Assembly (NCBI GenBank): GCA_902799665.1
Contig: CADCBK010000013.1
Coordinates: 11,392-52,278 of the forward strand
DNA from: an uncultured Spirochaetaceae bacterium
GTDB lineage: Bacteria; Spirochaetota; Spirochaetia; Treponematales; Treponemataceae
DNA: 40,887 nt
Direction of reading: 5' to 3'
Part shown: piece by piece, positions 1-7,537 of the stretch
How positions within the stretch are numbered: the stretch's first letter is position 1
How the letters are laid out: every line of letters begins with the position of its first letter
Translations under genes and position numbers: made by a program
Notes under the pieces: model-generated
The model's database searches: none
What the model was told of the DNA's origin: nothing
Seen by the model: only the letters and a program-made list of their open reading frames with translations

Positions 1-5
1 AATTT

Positions 6-2321
6 ATGAAAACAAACATAAAGCAATTAACTTCCCAAATGACATTGGAAGAAAAGGCCGGCCTTTGCTCTGGCTTGGACTTTTGGCACACAAAAGCGGT
101 AAAGCGCTTGGGCGTTCCAAACATAATGGTCAGCGACGGCCCCACGGGACTGCGCAAGCAAGACCAAAACGGCGACCACCTTGGAGTCAACGACAGCATC
201 AAGGCGGTAAGCTTTCCAAGCGGCTGTTTGACGGCCTGCTCTTTTGACCGCGACCTTTTGCGCATGGAAGGCGAAGTTTTGGGCGACGAATGCCAGGCCG
301 AGGACATCGCGGTTTTGCTTGGCCCCGCGCTCAACATAAAGAGGTCGCCCCTTTGCGGCCGTAACTTTGAATACCTTTCCGAAGACCCCTACTTGGCCGG
401 CGAGCTTGGCGCGGCTTACACGCAAGGCGTTCAGTCTAAAAACATCGGAACCAGCGTAAAGCACTTTGCCGCAAACTCTATGGAGTACCGCAGAATGTCT
501 TCCACCTCCAACATGGATGAGAGGACTTTGCGCGAGATTTACCTTCCGGCCTTTGAAACGACCGTAAAAAAAGCCAAGCCCGACACAATCATGTGCTCTT
601 ACAACAGGGTCAACGGAACTTTTGCCAGCGAAAACAAATTTTTGCTCACCGACGTTTTAAGAAAAGAGTGGGGTTTTGACGGCTTTGTCGTAAGCGACTG
701 GGGAGCGGTGAACGACCGCGTCGCGGGACTCAAGGCCGGCTTGGATTTGGAGATGCCAGCGTCAGGCGGAGACACCGACAAGCAAATCGCGCAAGCCGTC
801 CGCGACGGAAAGTTGGACGAAGCGGTTTTGGACACAGCGGTGGAACGCATTCTAAAAATAGTCTACAAATTTTTGGAAGGCAGGCAAAAAGGAAACTTTG
901 ACAAAAACGCGCACCACTTGGTCACGGCCCAAATCGCGGCGGAGTCGATGATTCTGCTTAAAAACGAAAAGAACATCCTTCCGCTTAAGGAAAAAGACGC
1001 AAGCCAAATATTGTTCGTCGGCGCCTTTGCCCAAAAGCCGCGCTACGAAGGCGGCGGCTCAAGCCACATCAACGCCTTTAAAGTGACGGGCGCCCTTCAA
1101 GCCGCAAAAGACGCGGGCCTTAACATTAAGTGGGAGCAAGGCTTTGACATAAAGGAAAGCAAGGCAAAGGACGCAAAGCTTTTAAAGGCCGCGGTCGCCG
1201 CCGCCAAAAAAGCCAAGACCGTCGTAATATTCGCCGGCCTTCCCGACAGCTACGAGTCGGAGGGCTACGACCGCAGCCACATGAAGCTTCCGGCCAACCA
1301 AAACATTTTGATAGAAGAAATCGCCAAGGTCAACAAAAACGTCGTTGTCGTTTTGCACAACGGCTCCCCGGTGGAGATGCCTTGGGTCAAGAGCGCCAAG
1401 GCGATTTTGGAAAGCTATCTTGGCGGACAAGCGGTGGGCATCGCGCAAATCGACTTGCTCTTTGGCCGCGCCAATCCCAGCGGAAAATTGGCCGAGTCGT
1501 TCCCGATAAAATTGCAGGACAATCCTTCTTACCTTAACTATCCCGGAAACGGAACCGTGGCCAACTACGCCGAAGGAATTTTTGTCGGCTACCGCTACTA
1601 CGACAAAAAAGAGATGGACGTTTTGTTCCCCTTTGGACACGGGCTTAGCTACACAACCTTTGAGTATTCGGCGCTAAAAGTTGACGCCAAAAAAATCAAG
1701 GGCGGACAAAGCGTCGTGGCCAGCGTCAAGGTAAAGAACACAGGCAAAAAGGCCGGAAAAGAAATCGTTCAATTTTATGTTGCCGCTCCGCAGGGAATGG
1801 AATGCAAGCCGCCTTACCGCGAGCCGCGTCCCAAGATGGAATTGAAGGGCTTTGAAAAAGTTGAGCTCAAGCCTGGCGAGACAAAAACCGTAACCGTAAC
1901 TTTGGACGCGCGCGCCTTTAGCGTTTGGGACGAGTCTTTGCATGACTGGTATGTTCCCGGCGGAATGTATCAAATCCTTGCGGCGGCTTCTTCGCGCGAC
2001 GTTCGTCTTAGCGCCAAGGTTGAGGTTGAGGCCGCGCAGGAACTTCCGTTCCGCGTTACGCCCAACACGGTCTTTGAAGAGATTATGGAAAATCCCAAAG
2101 CCTTCGCCGCCGCTAAAGCCTTTAAGGGCGGCCCGCTTTCCGATACGGAACAGCCGCAGGAAAAGCGCGGCAAGAGCGCCCGCGAAAGCATCAGCGACGA
2201 AATGCAGCTTGGCATGCTAAAGAGCCTCCCCATCCGCGCGATGAGAAGCTTTAACCAAGTAAGCCAAGAGCAGGTGGATGGAATGGTGGATGCGTTAAAT
2301 TCGGCGGTTAATGGTAAATGA
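6..2321 (+). CDS. GH3 family beta-glucosidase-type glycoside hydrolase
   Basis: Encodes 771 aa with the three-part plan of clostridial/spirochaetal GH3 enzymes: N-terminal TIM-barrel domain (about residues 1-290), alpha/beta sandwich domain (about 310-540) and a C-terminal fibronectin-III-like domain (about 560-680), then a helical tail. The barrel carries SDGPTGLRKQ, KHFAANSMEYRR and the nucleophile motif FVVSDWGAV, in which the Asp is residue 231. There is no signal peptide, so it should act in the cytoplasm on imported beta-glucosides or oligosaccharides. The exact substrate (glucoside, xyloside or other) cannot be told from sequence. The ATG is five bases from the window edge, so the ribosome site and promoter are not visible, but the N-terminus MTLEEKAGLCSG is where family members begin. 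A strong terminator follows at 2370-2403. Confidence 0.93.
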   Translation: MKTNIKQLTSQMTLEEKAGLCSGLDFWHTKAVKRLGVPNIMVSDGPTGLRKQDQNGDHLGVNDSIKAVSFPSGCLTACSFDRDLLRMEGEVLGDECQAEDIAVLLGPALNIKRSPLCGRNFEYLSEDPYLAGELGAAYTQGVQSKNIGTSVKHFAANSMEYRRMSSTSNMDERTLREIYLPAFETTVKKAKPDTIMCSYNRVNGTFASENKFLLTDVLRKEWGFDGFVVSDWGAVNDRVAGLKAGLDLEMPASGGDTDKQIAQAVRDGKLDEAVLDTAVERILKIVYKFLEGRQKGNFDKNAHHLVTAQIAAESMILLKNEKNILPLKEKDASQILFVGAFAQKPRYEGGGSSHINAFKVTGALQAAKDAGLNIKWEQGFDIKESKAKDAKLLKAAVAAAKKAKTVVIFAGLPDSYESEGYDRSHMKLPANQNILIEEIAKVNKNVVVVLHNGSPVEMPWVKSAKAILESYLGGQAVGIAQIDLLFGRANPSGKLAESFPIKLQDNPSYLNYPGNGTVANYAEGIFVGYRYYDKKEMDVLFPFGHGLSYTTFEYSALKVDAKKIKGGQSVVASVKVKNTGKKAGKEIVQFYVAAPQGMECKPPYREPRPKMELKGFEKVELKPGETKTVTVTLDARAFSVWDESLHDWYVPGGMYQILAAASSRDVRLSAKVEVEAAQELPFRVTPNTVFEEIMENPKAFAAAKAFKGGPLSDTEQPQEKRGKSARESISDEMQLGMLKSLPIRAMRSFNQVSQEQVDGMVDALNSAVNGK

Positions 2322-2329
2322 TAAGTGTC

Positions 2330-2352
2330 ATTGCCGCGCTTGACGCGGCAAT
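2330..2352. repeat. Small hairpin repeat (9-bp stem)
   Basis: Perfect inverted repeat ATTGCCGCG / CGCGGCAAT with a 5-base loop, directly after the GH3 stop. It lacks a T-run. Relatives with the same layout (TGTCATT, GC-rich arm, TGACG, arm, ATCTT) occur at 13615-13638, so it looks like an interspersed palindromic repeat rather than a dedicated terminator. Confidence 0.6.
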
Positions 2353-2369
2353 CTTTTGACCGAATGATA

Positions 2370-2403
2370 AGGGTCGCCCTTTGCGGGGCGGCCCTATTTT
2401 TTT
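2370..2403 (+). terminator. Intrinsic terminator of the GH3 gene
   Basis: Stem AGGGTCGCCC / GGGCGGCCCT (10 bp, one G-U pair, 6-base loop) followed by a T7 run. The T-run overlaps the last codons and stop of the convergent XRE gene (stop at 2394-2396). A near-identical element (31 of 34 bases) lies at 4485-4518. Confidence 0.85.
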
Positions 2404-2720
2404 AATATTCCTTCCATAAGCCGAATAAAGACAGTTTGGTCGGCCTCGGGCAGTTTTGAAAAAAGGCGCGCGCTTTTATTTAAATTGCTTTCTTTATTTT
2501 GAGTTGTATTTTTGTCTTTTCCTAACACTAAGTCTTCGACCGTTGTTTTAAGCGCGCGCGCGATTTGCACCGCGTAATCCGCTGGCGGAATGGAAGCCCT
2601 TGCGCTTAGGTAGTTTTCAATCGAGCGGTAGGGAATGTCCGTCATGGCGGAAAGTTCTTTTATTGTGATGTCCTGATAATCCAATTCTGAACGCAAGTTT
2701 TCCTTAAAATTTCTGCCCAT
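2394..2720 (-). CDS. XRE-family helix-turn-helix transcriptional regulator
   Basis: 108 aa. Residues about 12-70 form a Cro/C1-type helix-turn-helix (ITIKELSAMTDIPYRSIENY is the recognition segment), followed by a short acidic/basic tail with no other recognised domain. It is divergent from the secreted-protein gene at 2853. The 131-bp gap contains both promoters and a repeated sequence, so autoregulation and control of the neighbour are likely. The same arrangement recurs twice in the window (10285/10766 and 23965/24468). No phage genes are adjacent. The regulator's ligand and true targets are unknown. Confidence 0.85.
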   Translation of the reverse strand: MGRNFKENLRSELDYQDITIKELSAMTDIPYRSIENYLSARASIPPADYAVQIARALKTTVEDLVLGKDKNTTQNKESNLNKSARLFSKLPEADQTVFIRLMEGILKK

Positions 2721-2726
2721 ATTTCT

Positions 2727-2811
2727 ATTATACTCAATCGAAGTGTTTGATTTTATTGACAGTATCTAATTAGCGTGTTAATATTGAGGTTGTGGTATTC
2801 GATTGAAGTGT
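2727..2811. promoter_or_regulatory. Divergent promoters with two operator-like repeats
   Basis: Plus-strand promoter for the secreted-protein gene: TTGACA (2756-2761), 17-bp spacer, TAATAT (2779-2784). Minus-strand -10 TATAAT lies at 2727-2732 for the XRE gene. Two similar 12-mers, CAATCGAAGTGT (2735-2746) and CGATTGAAGTGT (2800-2811), match at 10 of 12 bases. The first lies inside the XRE promoter spacer and the second in the leader of the plus-strand gene, as expected for repressor sites. Binding is inferred. Confidence 0.6.
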
Positions 2812-2852
2812 GATATATACGCGCTTTGAATATCAAAGTTTTGGAGGAAAAT

Positions 2853-4404
2853 ATGAAAAAACTGTTGTTGGTTGCAATCGGTTTGTTTAGCGTTTTGCCC
2901 TTGTTTTCAAAAGGGTACGACGACTATCTTGCTGAAGCGAAAAAATTCGAAGCTCAGAAAAGATGGTGCTTCGCGCTTGGCTCTTATTATGACGCGTTGG
3001 GAACGGAAGGCGATTTTGAAAGCAAGAAAGAGGCGTATGATGCTTATAAAAAATTATCGAATGCGATAATGGATGGAAAACCTGGGCTTGGCACATTCAA
3101 CGAATTTACAATGCACGATGAGTGGAGAAAACTTTTGATTGACGCGGAAAAGTATGGCTCAAGCTTCTGTATACATGATATTGAATTAAGTCTAACAAAA
3201 GAAAAATTGGATTATGCGACAAAAACCGCTACATACATTGCGAGGGCTTATACACACACAAGTAGGCGAATTTGGGATCGTTATGAAGCGACTATAAATG
3301 TTGTTCAAAACGGATATATATGTGCTTGGCAAGAAGACTGGAAAGATTTGCCTGCGGCCTCTGGCAATAATGGCGGCTGTTTACAATGTCAACGGCGCGC
3401 TTGTACTGGCTTATCAGGGCAAGAATCCTCAGACTGGAAAATCCCAGATGTTTTATTTTAACGCTTTTGCCACACCTCTTGCCGATGTATATCTATATGA
3501 TTTTGCATTGAATATTGTTGACAAGAACGGAAAAGAGCTTGTAAAACCTAGAAGATGTCTTTTAGGATGGCCTGGCGGAACAGAATTCACTGGCATTACG
3601 CCGGCCGTTATGGATTTGATTGAGAAGGGAGAAGCTTTCTTAAACCCTGTGGCATGCTATCTTGATTATGGATTGTATAGCCCCATGAACGGCGTTAAAA
3701 ATGATAGAATGTTTGTAGGGAATTTGCCCGAAGTTCAAATACCGCTGAGCAAATGTGTCATCGCTCGTTGGAATGGTTCCGAATATGCGTTAAACGATGA
3801 AACGGGCGGAAATTTTGGAGAAACGATGGCTGTTCCTGAACGCCGCGAACAAGAACGGCTTGCTCAAGAGCGCGAGAAACGTGAACAGGAAGATGCTCTA
3901 CAACGCAAGAAACTTGAACAGGAAAAAGCCCTAAAAGAGGCTCAGGTTAAGCTTGATGAAATAACGGCTAAGGCTAAAAAGATAATAGAAGAAGGAACAG
4001 AATGGAATTTTCCGCTTTTGCGGCAACGAGCTTTTTTGATTCGATGTTGGGAAGTTTTCAATGCGACTGATAACGATAGTGATGCGTTTTGGTTGACGCT
4101 TTCTTGTTGCATCGAGCAAAGCAAAAAGCTTGGTCTTGAACCTGTGTACGGAATAAAGATTGTAAAAAACGAAGAATCAGGAAAAATTGTTTTTAGGTGG
4201 TCATATAATGATTCTGCAAATGGTTTTAGATTTCCCTCGGAGAAGGATCTTGGTATTATAAAAATGGGATTAAGTGATCAAATTAATGGCGAGATTTATG
4301 GTATCACTAAGGACAATGGTAATAGCATTTCTATTTCTGGCATTGAACGTAATGCTTATGGTTTTTACTGCTTTGTGCGTTCAACAAAAAAATCTAAAAA
4401 GTAA
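2853..4404 (+). pseudogene. Secreted protein of unknown function, disrupted by a frameshift
   Basis: Two overlapping reading frames make one protein of about 516 aa. The first part starts at ATG 2853 (GGAGG 7 bases upstream) with signal peptide MKKLLLVAIGLFSVLPLFS. Reading must move by +1 between about 3351 and 3375 (LPAASG in frame one, then IMAAVYNVNGALVLAYQGK in the next) to continue to the stop at 4404. The N-terminal half is rich in Tyr, Lys and Asp (KYGSSFCIHDIELSLTK). A charged coiled coil (about 45 aa of Glu/Arg/Gln/Lys) precedes a C-terminal domain of about 140 aa. I recall similar secreted proteins as Treponema-specific paralogues but know no function. It may be a genuine pseudogene, a sequencing error, or rarely a programmed shift. 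Confidence 0.75.
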
Positions 4405-4484
4405 AGCAGTCGTTACCATGGGCTTTTGCGCGGTTCGCTCCTTAGTGGATGGCGAACGGTAGAGGTGTAAATTAGGCTGAATTC

Positions 4485-4518
4485 AGGGCCGTCCTTTACG
4501 GGGCGGCCCTATTTTTTT
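4485..4518 (+). terminator. Intrinsic terminator after the frameshifted gene
   Basis: Stem AGGGCCGTCC / GGGCGGCCCT (one G-U and otherwise paired; 6-base loop) then a T7 run. It is 31 of 34 bases identical to the terminator at 2370-2403, so the XRE/secreted-protein pair is bracketed by direct copies. A weaker copy lies at about 4926-4948. Confidence 0.75.
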
Positions 4519-4590
4519 GTGGGATAAATTGCACGCTGTACGGCTATAAAGGGCTTGTACCAAAAGAAGTGCTGTATTCTCAAATTCCTC

Positions 4591-4620
4591 TTTACAAATT
4601 TCCAATGTCATAATTATAAT
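4591..4620 (+). promoter_or_regulatory. Promoter of the brnT/brnA remnant
   Basis: TTTACA (4591-4596), 18-bp spacer, consensus TATAAT (4615-4620). The start site should fall at about 4627, which is the ATG of the toxin fragment, so the transcript may be leaderless or nearly so. Confidence 0.6.
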
Positions 4621-4626
4621 GTAATT

Positions 4627-4671
4627 ATGGATGAGTTAATCTTTGAATGGGATCCAGTCAAAGGCAAATAA
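4627..4671 (+). pseudogene. brnT: BrnT-type toxin remnant (first 14 codons only)
   Basis: Translates to MDELIFEWDPVKGK and then a TAA stop. This matches the conserved start of BrnT toxins (short leader, then FEWD.xK), which are normally about 90 aa. Everything after the first beta strand is gone, and the antitoxin ATG follows one base after the stop. The order (promoter, toxin start, antitoxin) is the usual brnTA order, so the toxin body was most simply lost by deletion. The identification rests on the short conserved N-terminus plus the adjacent BrnA. Confidence 0.65.
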
Positions 4672-4672
4672 T

Positions 4673-4867
4673 ATGAGAGACCATTACGGTTTTTCACACG
4701 GCATTAAGAATCCTTATGCCGACAAACATAAAAAGCAGATTGCAATACGCCTTGACGACAAAGTGATAGACTATTTTAAGAATATGGCCGATAAAACGGG
4801 AATGCCATATCAAAATATTATCAATTACTATCTTTTAGATTGCGTCAAAGAAAAAAAAACAACTTGA
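4673..4867 (+). CDS. brnA: BrnA-type antitoxin (orphaned)
   Basis: 64 aa starting MRDHYGFSHGIKNPYADK. The core KKQIAIRLDDKVIDYFK followed by TGMPYQNIINYYLLDC is the ribbon-helix-helix of BrnA/COG3514 antitoxins, which bind the toxin and repress their own promoter. The toxin gene in front is a 14-codon remnant, so this is likely an orphan antitoxin whose remaining role is DNA binding. It could still neutralise toxins encoded elsewhere. The start was placed at 4673 rather than the in-frame ATG at 4643 because the latter lies inside the toxin fragment in another frame. The gene ends in a terminator hairpin. Confidence 0.8.
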   Translation: MRDHYGFSHGIKNPYADKHKKQIAIRLDDKVIDYFKNMADKTGMPYQNIINYYLLDCVKEKKTT

Positions 4868-4889
4868 ACTGGCATTCAAGTAATTTTTT
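4862..4889 (+). terminator. Terminator of brnA
   Basis: ACTTGAA / TTCAAGT 7-bp stem with a 6-base loop that overlaps the brnA stop, followed by AATTTTTT. The T-run is also the left end of the duplicated nnr 3' end. Confidence 0.65.
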
Positions 4890-4925
4890 CCATCAACCCA
4901 AACGGCGTGAGCGCGTAGTCGGCGC
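4885..4925 (-). repeat. Displaced copy of the nnr 3' end (direct repeat, left copy)
   Basis: 41 bp identical at 40 positions to 5899-5939, the end of the intact nnr gene; the offset is 1014 bp and the only mismatch is 4896/5910. On the minus strand it still reads ADYALTPFGLMEK. A sixth T changes the ending to EKIT and stop instead of EKL and stop. Sequences outside both ends differ, so the repeat has sharp boundaries around the higBA segment. Confidence 0.85.
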
Positions 4926-4993
4926 TCCTTACGGAATGGCCACTTTTTTTGTGGGGCCAAATTGCACTCGGTGCGTTGGGTTACGAAGTAGAA

Positions 4994-5326
4994 CTATATT
5001 TTTACAGAAATTATGTTAAAGTCTCGCAAGAATTTCTTTCCGCCAAACTGGAGCATTTGCAAAAAGCGGCGCGCGATTCCTTGAGGCATGTTTCTGCCGG
5101 ATTCCCAAGCCTCAACTGTTTTTTGCGAAACGCCCAAAACAAAGGCAAAATTTCTTTGGGTTAGATTCAGGTCTTCCCTAATTCGCTTTATCTCTTTGTC
5201 ACGGTAAGAAGGAAGTTCCGCGACAGTTACGCTCATTTTTCTTGCATTTGACTTGTCGCCTTTTGCGTATTCGAGACTTTCTTCAAGCCCTTTCATTATG
5301 CTTTTAAACGCTTTGTTTTCCGTCAT
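4994..5326 (-). CDS. higA: HigA-like antitoxin, XRE family
   Basis: 110 aa. The C-terminal half is a helix-turn-helix: IKRIREDLNLTQRNFAFVLG, then VSQKTVEAWESGRNMPQGIARRFLQ, the NadS/HigA pattern with the conserved QKTVxxWExGxxxP. Its start (ATG at 5326, with AAAGGAGG eight bases upstream) overlaps the toxin's 3' end by 23 bp, so the two are translationally coupled in the toxin-first order typical of HigBA. It should neutralise the toxin and repress the operon promoter at 5670-5698, where a palindrome is present. Confidence 0.85.
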   Translation of the reverse strand: MTENKAFKSIMKGLEESLEYAKGDKSNARKMSVTVAELPSYRDKEIKRIREDLNLTQRNFAFVLGVSQKTVEAWESGRNMPQGIARRFLQMLQFGGKKFLRDFNIISVKI

Positions 5327-5711
5327 TGTGCGCCTCCTTTTCCGCTTGTTTTATCGCAGCGACAAGCGTTTTCATTTGATTGCGCTCTTCCTTGCTCAAA
5401 TTTGCCTTTTGATTTTTTGGAAAAGCTGTAATCAAGTAAAGATGCTCCGAAAAAACGACATCCAAATAAATCACTCTAGCGCCGCCGCTTTTTCCTCTGC
5501 CTTCCAACGACCATCGCAGTTTTCTAATTCCGCCAGTTCCTTGCATCAAAACCCCAGCGTTAGGGTTTTTGCAAAGAAACAACTCCAATTCATTCAAATC
5601 ATCATCGTCCAAACCAAGCTCTTTCCAAACTCGGTCAAATTCTTTAGAAATGATGAATTCTCGTGTTGTAGTATATACCCTATTGAGTAGGGTGTCAATA
5701 AAATCCTTCAT
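5304..5711 (-). CDS. higB: HigB/RelE-like mRNA-interferase toxin
   Basis: 135 aa as drawn from ATG 5711. Residues about 15-115 match the RelE/ParE-type family that pairs with NadS/HigA antitoxins: LxxNPNAGVLMQGTGGIRKLRW, then GRGKSGGARVIY with the basic residues expected for ribosome-dependent mRNA cleavage, then ITAFPKNQKANLS. The start is doubtful. Residues 1-12 are encoded by DNA that also reads as a near-perfect promoter, and family members usually begin at the YTTREF position, where this gene has GTA (Val12). Either the ATG is used from an upstream promoter, or the original start codon has mutated and the toxin is poorly expressed. Confidence 0.8.
   Translation of the reverse strand: MKDFIDTLLNRVYTTTREFIISKEFDRVWKELGLDDDDLNELELFLCKNPNAGVLMQGTGGIRKLRWSLEGRGKSGGARVIYLDVVFSEHLYLITAFPKNQKANLSKEERNQMKTLVAAIKQAEKEAHNDGKQSV
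5670..5698 (-). promoter_or_regulatory. Promoter with operator palindrome in the spacer (higBA)
   Basis: On the minus strand: TTGACA (5693-5698), exactly 17 bp, TATACT (5670-5675). The spacer holds the inverted repeat ACCCTA-N5-TAGGGT (5677-5693), a classic place for an antitoxin operator. It lies within the first codons of the higB reading frame, so transcripts starting here (about 5663) would lack the annotated ATG. Confidence 0.6.
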
Positions 5712-5729
5712 TTTTACCCCAATCCTTAT

Positions 5730-5761
5730 AAAAAAAAGGGGAACCGCTTTTTGCGATTCCC
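5730..5761 (-). terminator. Intrinsic terminator between nnr and higB
   Basis: On the minus strand, GGGAATCGC / GCGGTTCCC (one G-U, 5-base loop) followed by CTTTTTTT. It would end nnr transcription before higB. It begins only six bases after a TATCTTATATA element (5767-5777), so a very short RNA of about 40 nt from that element is also possible. Confidence 0.65.
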
Positions 5762-5892
5762 TTATGTATATAAGATAGACATTTTTGTTCGAAATTTTGC
5801 TTTTTTTTTGAAAAATCGTAAAAAATTTTTACTGCTTTTCAAAGCATGCGCAATACATTTGTTCTGCGTTGATTTCTATTGGAATTTCGTTA

Positions 5893-7467
5893 TTACAATT
5901 TTTCCATCAGCCCAAACGGCGTGAGCGCGTAGTCGGCGCCGTCAAAGGCGTGGCATGCGCTCGCGTGCGCGATGGACGCGGTGACGGCGGCTTCTAGCGT
6001 AAGGTAGCCCTGCGCCAAAAGCGCGGCAGTCATTCCTGCCAAAACGTCGCCGCTTCCGCCCTTGGCCAAGGCGCTTGAGCCGAGCGTGTTTATGTAAAAA
6101 CGCGGCTCAAGTTCGTCCTGCAATTTGCTGGCAATCAAAACGTTGGCGCCTTTTAGAACCAGAACGCAGTCCGGGTAGGCGCGGCAAAAATCTTTAACCA
6201 ATTCAAAACGGCGCGCGACGACTTGCGCGACTGTATAATCTCCCATGCCTAAATTTTTTAGCAGCGCCGCGAACTCTTTTGGGTGCGGCGTTAGGACGAC
6301 GTTTTTCTTTACGGCGAGCAAGTCTTTTATTTGCGGCCAGTAGAAGATGTCCGCGTCAAGGACAAGCGGCTGCGGAACGGACGCAAGCCCGCAAACGGCG
6401 GCAAGAATGGAATCGTTTGCAAGCCTAAGATTGTCGCCCGCTTCTTGGTCTTGAGAATCGTTTCCGCTGCCAGAACTGTCGGGGCGGCCAAGGCCTGGAC
6501 CAACTACAAGCGCCGTCGCGTTTTGCGGAACTGCGTCCGCTATCATAAGCTCAAAGTCCGCGACGTTTTCAAAATTGATTTTTTGTTCCGCAATTGGAAC
6601 TAGGCTTGCAAGGCCGCTTCCAAACTTTAGCGCGGCGTGGCCCGCTATGACGGCGGCTCCGGGTTTTGTTCCGGCGTAGATTGCGGTGTGGCCGTATGTT
6701 CCTTTGTTTGAGTTTTGCTTTTTGCCGCGCAAGGGGAGCCGCGCGTCGGCCGGCTCCAGCAAGTTGGCGCAAGGCGCGGCCGCTTCTTGGGCTTGCATGG
6801 CACTTTCAAAATTGCTGCGGCTGACTCCCAAGTCGGCCACGACGATTTTTCCGCAAGCGTCTTTTGCCGCGTCGGAGTAAAGGGCCAGCTTTAGCGCGCC
6901 CATCGTCACGGTTGTGTCGGCGCGAAAGGCCGTCGCATTTTGGTCTTGCGAACAATCCGCTCCCGTCGGAATGTCGCAGGCAATCTTGTAGGCGCCGTCG
7001 ATTTTGTTGGCGCTTGCGATGACGGCGGCGGCCATCGCGTCAAGCGTTCCGTGAAAGCCGCTTCCAAAAACGCAGTCGTAGACCACGCGCAAGTCAAAGG
7101 ACGCGCGCTCGATCCATTCGTCCAAGTCGTATGGGTTGATGAAAATCGCGCCGGCTTTTTTGGCGCGGTCGGCTTGCAAAACGCACATCGCGCTTTTTGG
7201 TTCGTACACTTGGCAGACGGCCACGTCGATTTTGTGCTGGACGATTCTTCGCGCCAAGGCGTATCCGTCGGCGCCGTTATTGCCCCCGCCCGCTAAAACC
7301 AGAACGCAGGGGCGGTTTATGTATTTGTTGTCGGGGCTAAAAAAATGTTCGCTTCCTTGGCGCTCAAGGGCGGCGGCGGCATTTTCCATCATTATGTCTT
7401 CTGTCAAGCCGTAAGCGTCGCGCGCGGCTTTGTCCAGTTCTCGCGTGTCATAAAAAATCTTTTGCAT
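5893..7467 (-). CDS. nnr: Bifunctional NAD(P)H-hydrate epimerase / ADP-dependent NAD(P)H-hydrate dehydratase
   Basis: 524 aa. The N-terminal YjeF-type epimerase domain (about 1-225) shows AGGGNNGADGYALAR and CDIPTGADC. The C-terminal carbohydrate-kinase-like dehydratase domain (about 245-524) shows KGTYGHTAIYAG, VVGPGLGR, LTPHPKEF, LKGAN and the nucleotide/catalytic loop LAKGGSGDVLAGM. Together they repair damaged NAD(P)H hydrates in the cytosol. The start has a GGGAG site ten bases upstream. Oddities: the linkers near residues 173 and 345 contain the short peptide SQDQ(N/E)A encoded by a sequence shared with recQ. The last 41 bp are duplicated 1 kb downstream around the higBA segment. Confidence 0.95.
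   Translation of the reverse strand: MQKIFYDTRELDKAARDAYGLTEDIMMENAAAALERQGSEHFFSPDNKYINRPCVLVLAGGGNNGADGYALARRIVQHKIDVAVCQVYEPKSAMCVLQADRAKKAGAIFINPYDLDEWIERASFDLRVVYDCVFGSGFHGTLDAMAAAVIASANKIDGAYKIACDIPTGADCSQDQNATAFRADTTVTMGALKLALYSDAAKDACGKIVVADLGVSRSNFESAMQAQEAAAPCANLLEPADARLPLRGKKQNSNKGTYGHTAIYAGTKPGAAVIAGHAALKFGSGLASLVPIAEQKINFENVADFELMIADAVPQNATALVVGPGLGRPDSSGSGNDSQDQEAGDNLRLANDSILAAVCGLASVPQPLVLDADIFYWPQIKDLLAVKKNVVLTPHPKEFAALLKNLGMGDYTVAQVVARRFELVKDFCRAYPDCVLVLKGANVLIASKLQDELEPRFYINTLGSSALAKGGSGDVLAGMTAALLAQGYLTLEAAVTASIAHASACHAFDGADYALTPFGLMEKL
5899..5939 (-). repeat. nnr 3' end, right copy of the direct repeat
   Basis: Coding end of the intact nnr gene and 40/41 identical to 4885-4925. 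It marks the right boundary of the higBA segment, which runs from 4926 to 5898. Confidence 0.85.
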
Positions 7468-7537
7468 TATTACTCCCGGTCGCTTTCGCGGCTCTTTCGT
7501 TAACTGTTTTTCTTTCGTTCAAGGTTTGCTCTGACCA

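Noticed and set aside
156..178. KQDQNGD in the GH3 protein as another copy of the SQDQN repeat
   Set aside because: It lies at a place where GH3 enzymes normally have RKQ...DHLG, so the resemblance is probably coincidence.
4885..4925. Integron attC site next to the toxin-antitoxin genes
   Set aside because: The repeat is the coding end of nnr and lacks the paired core sites expected of attC.
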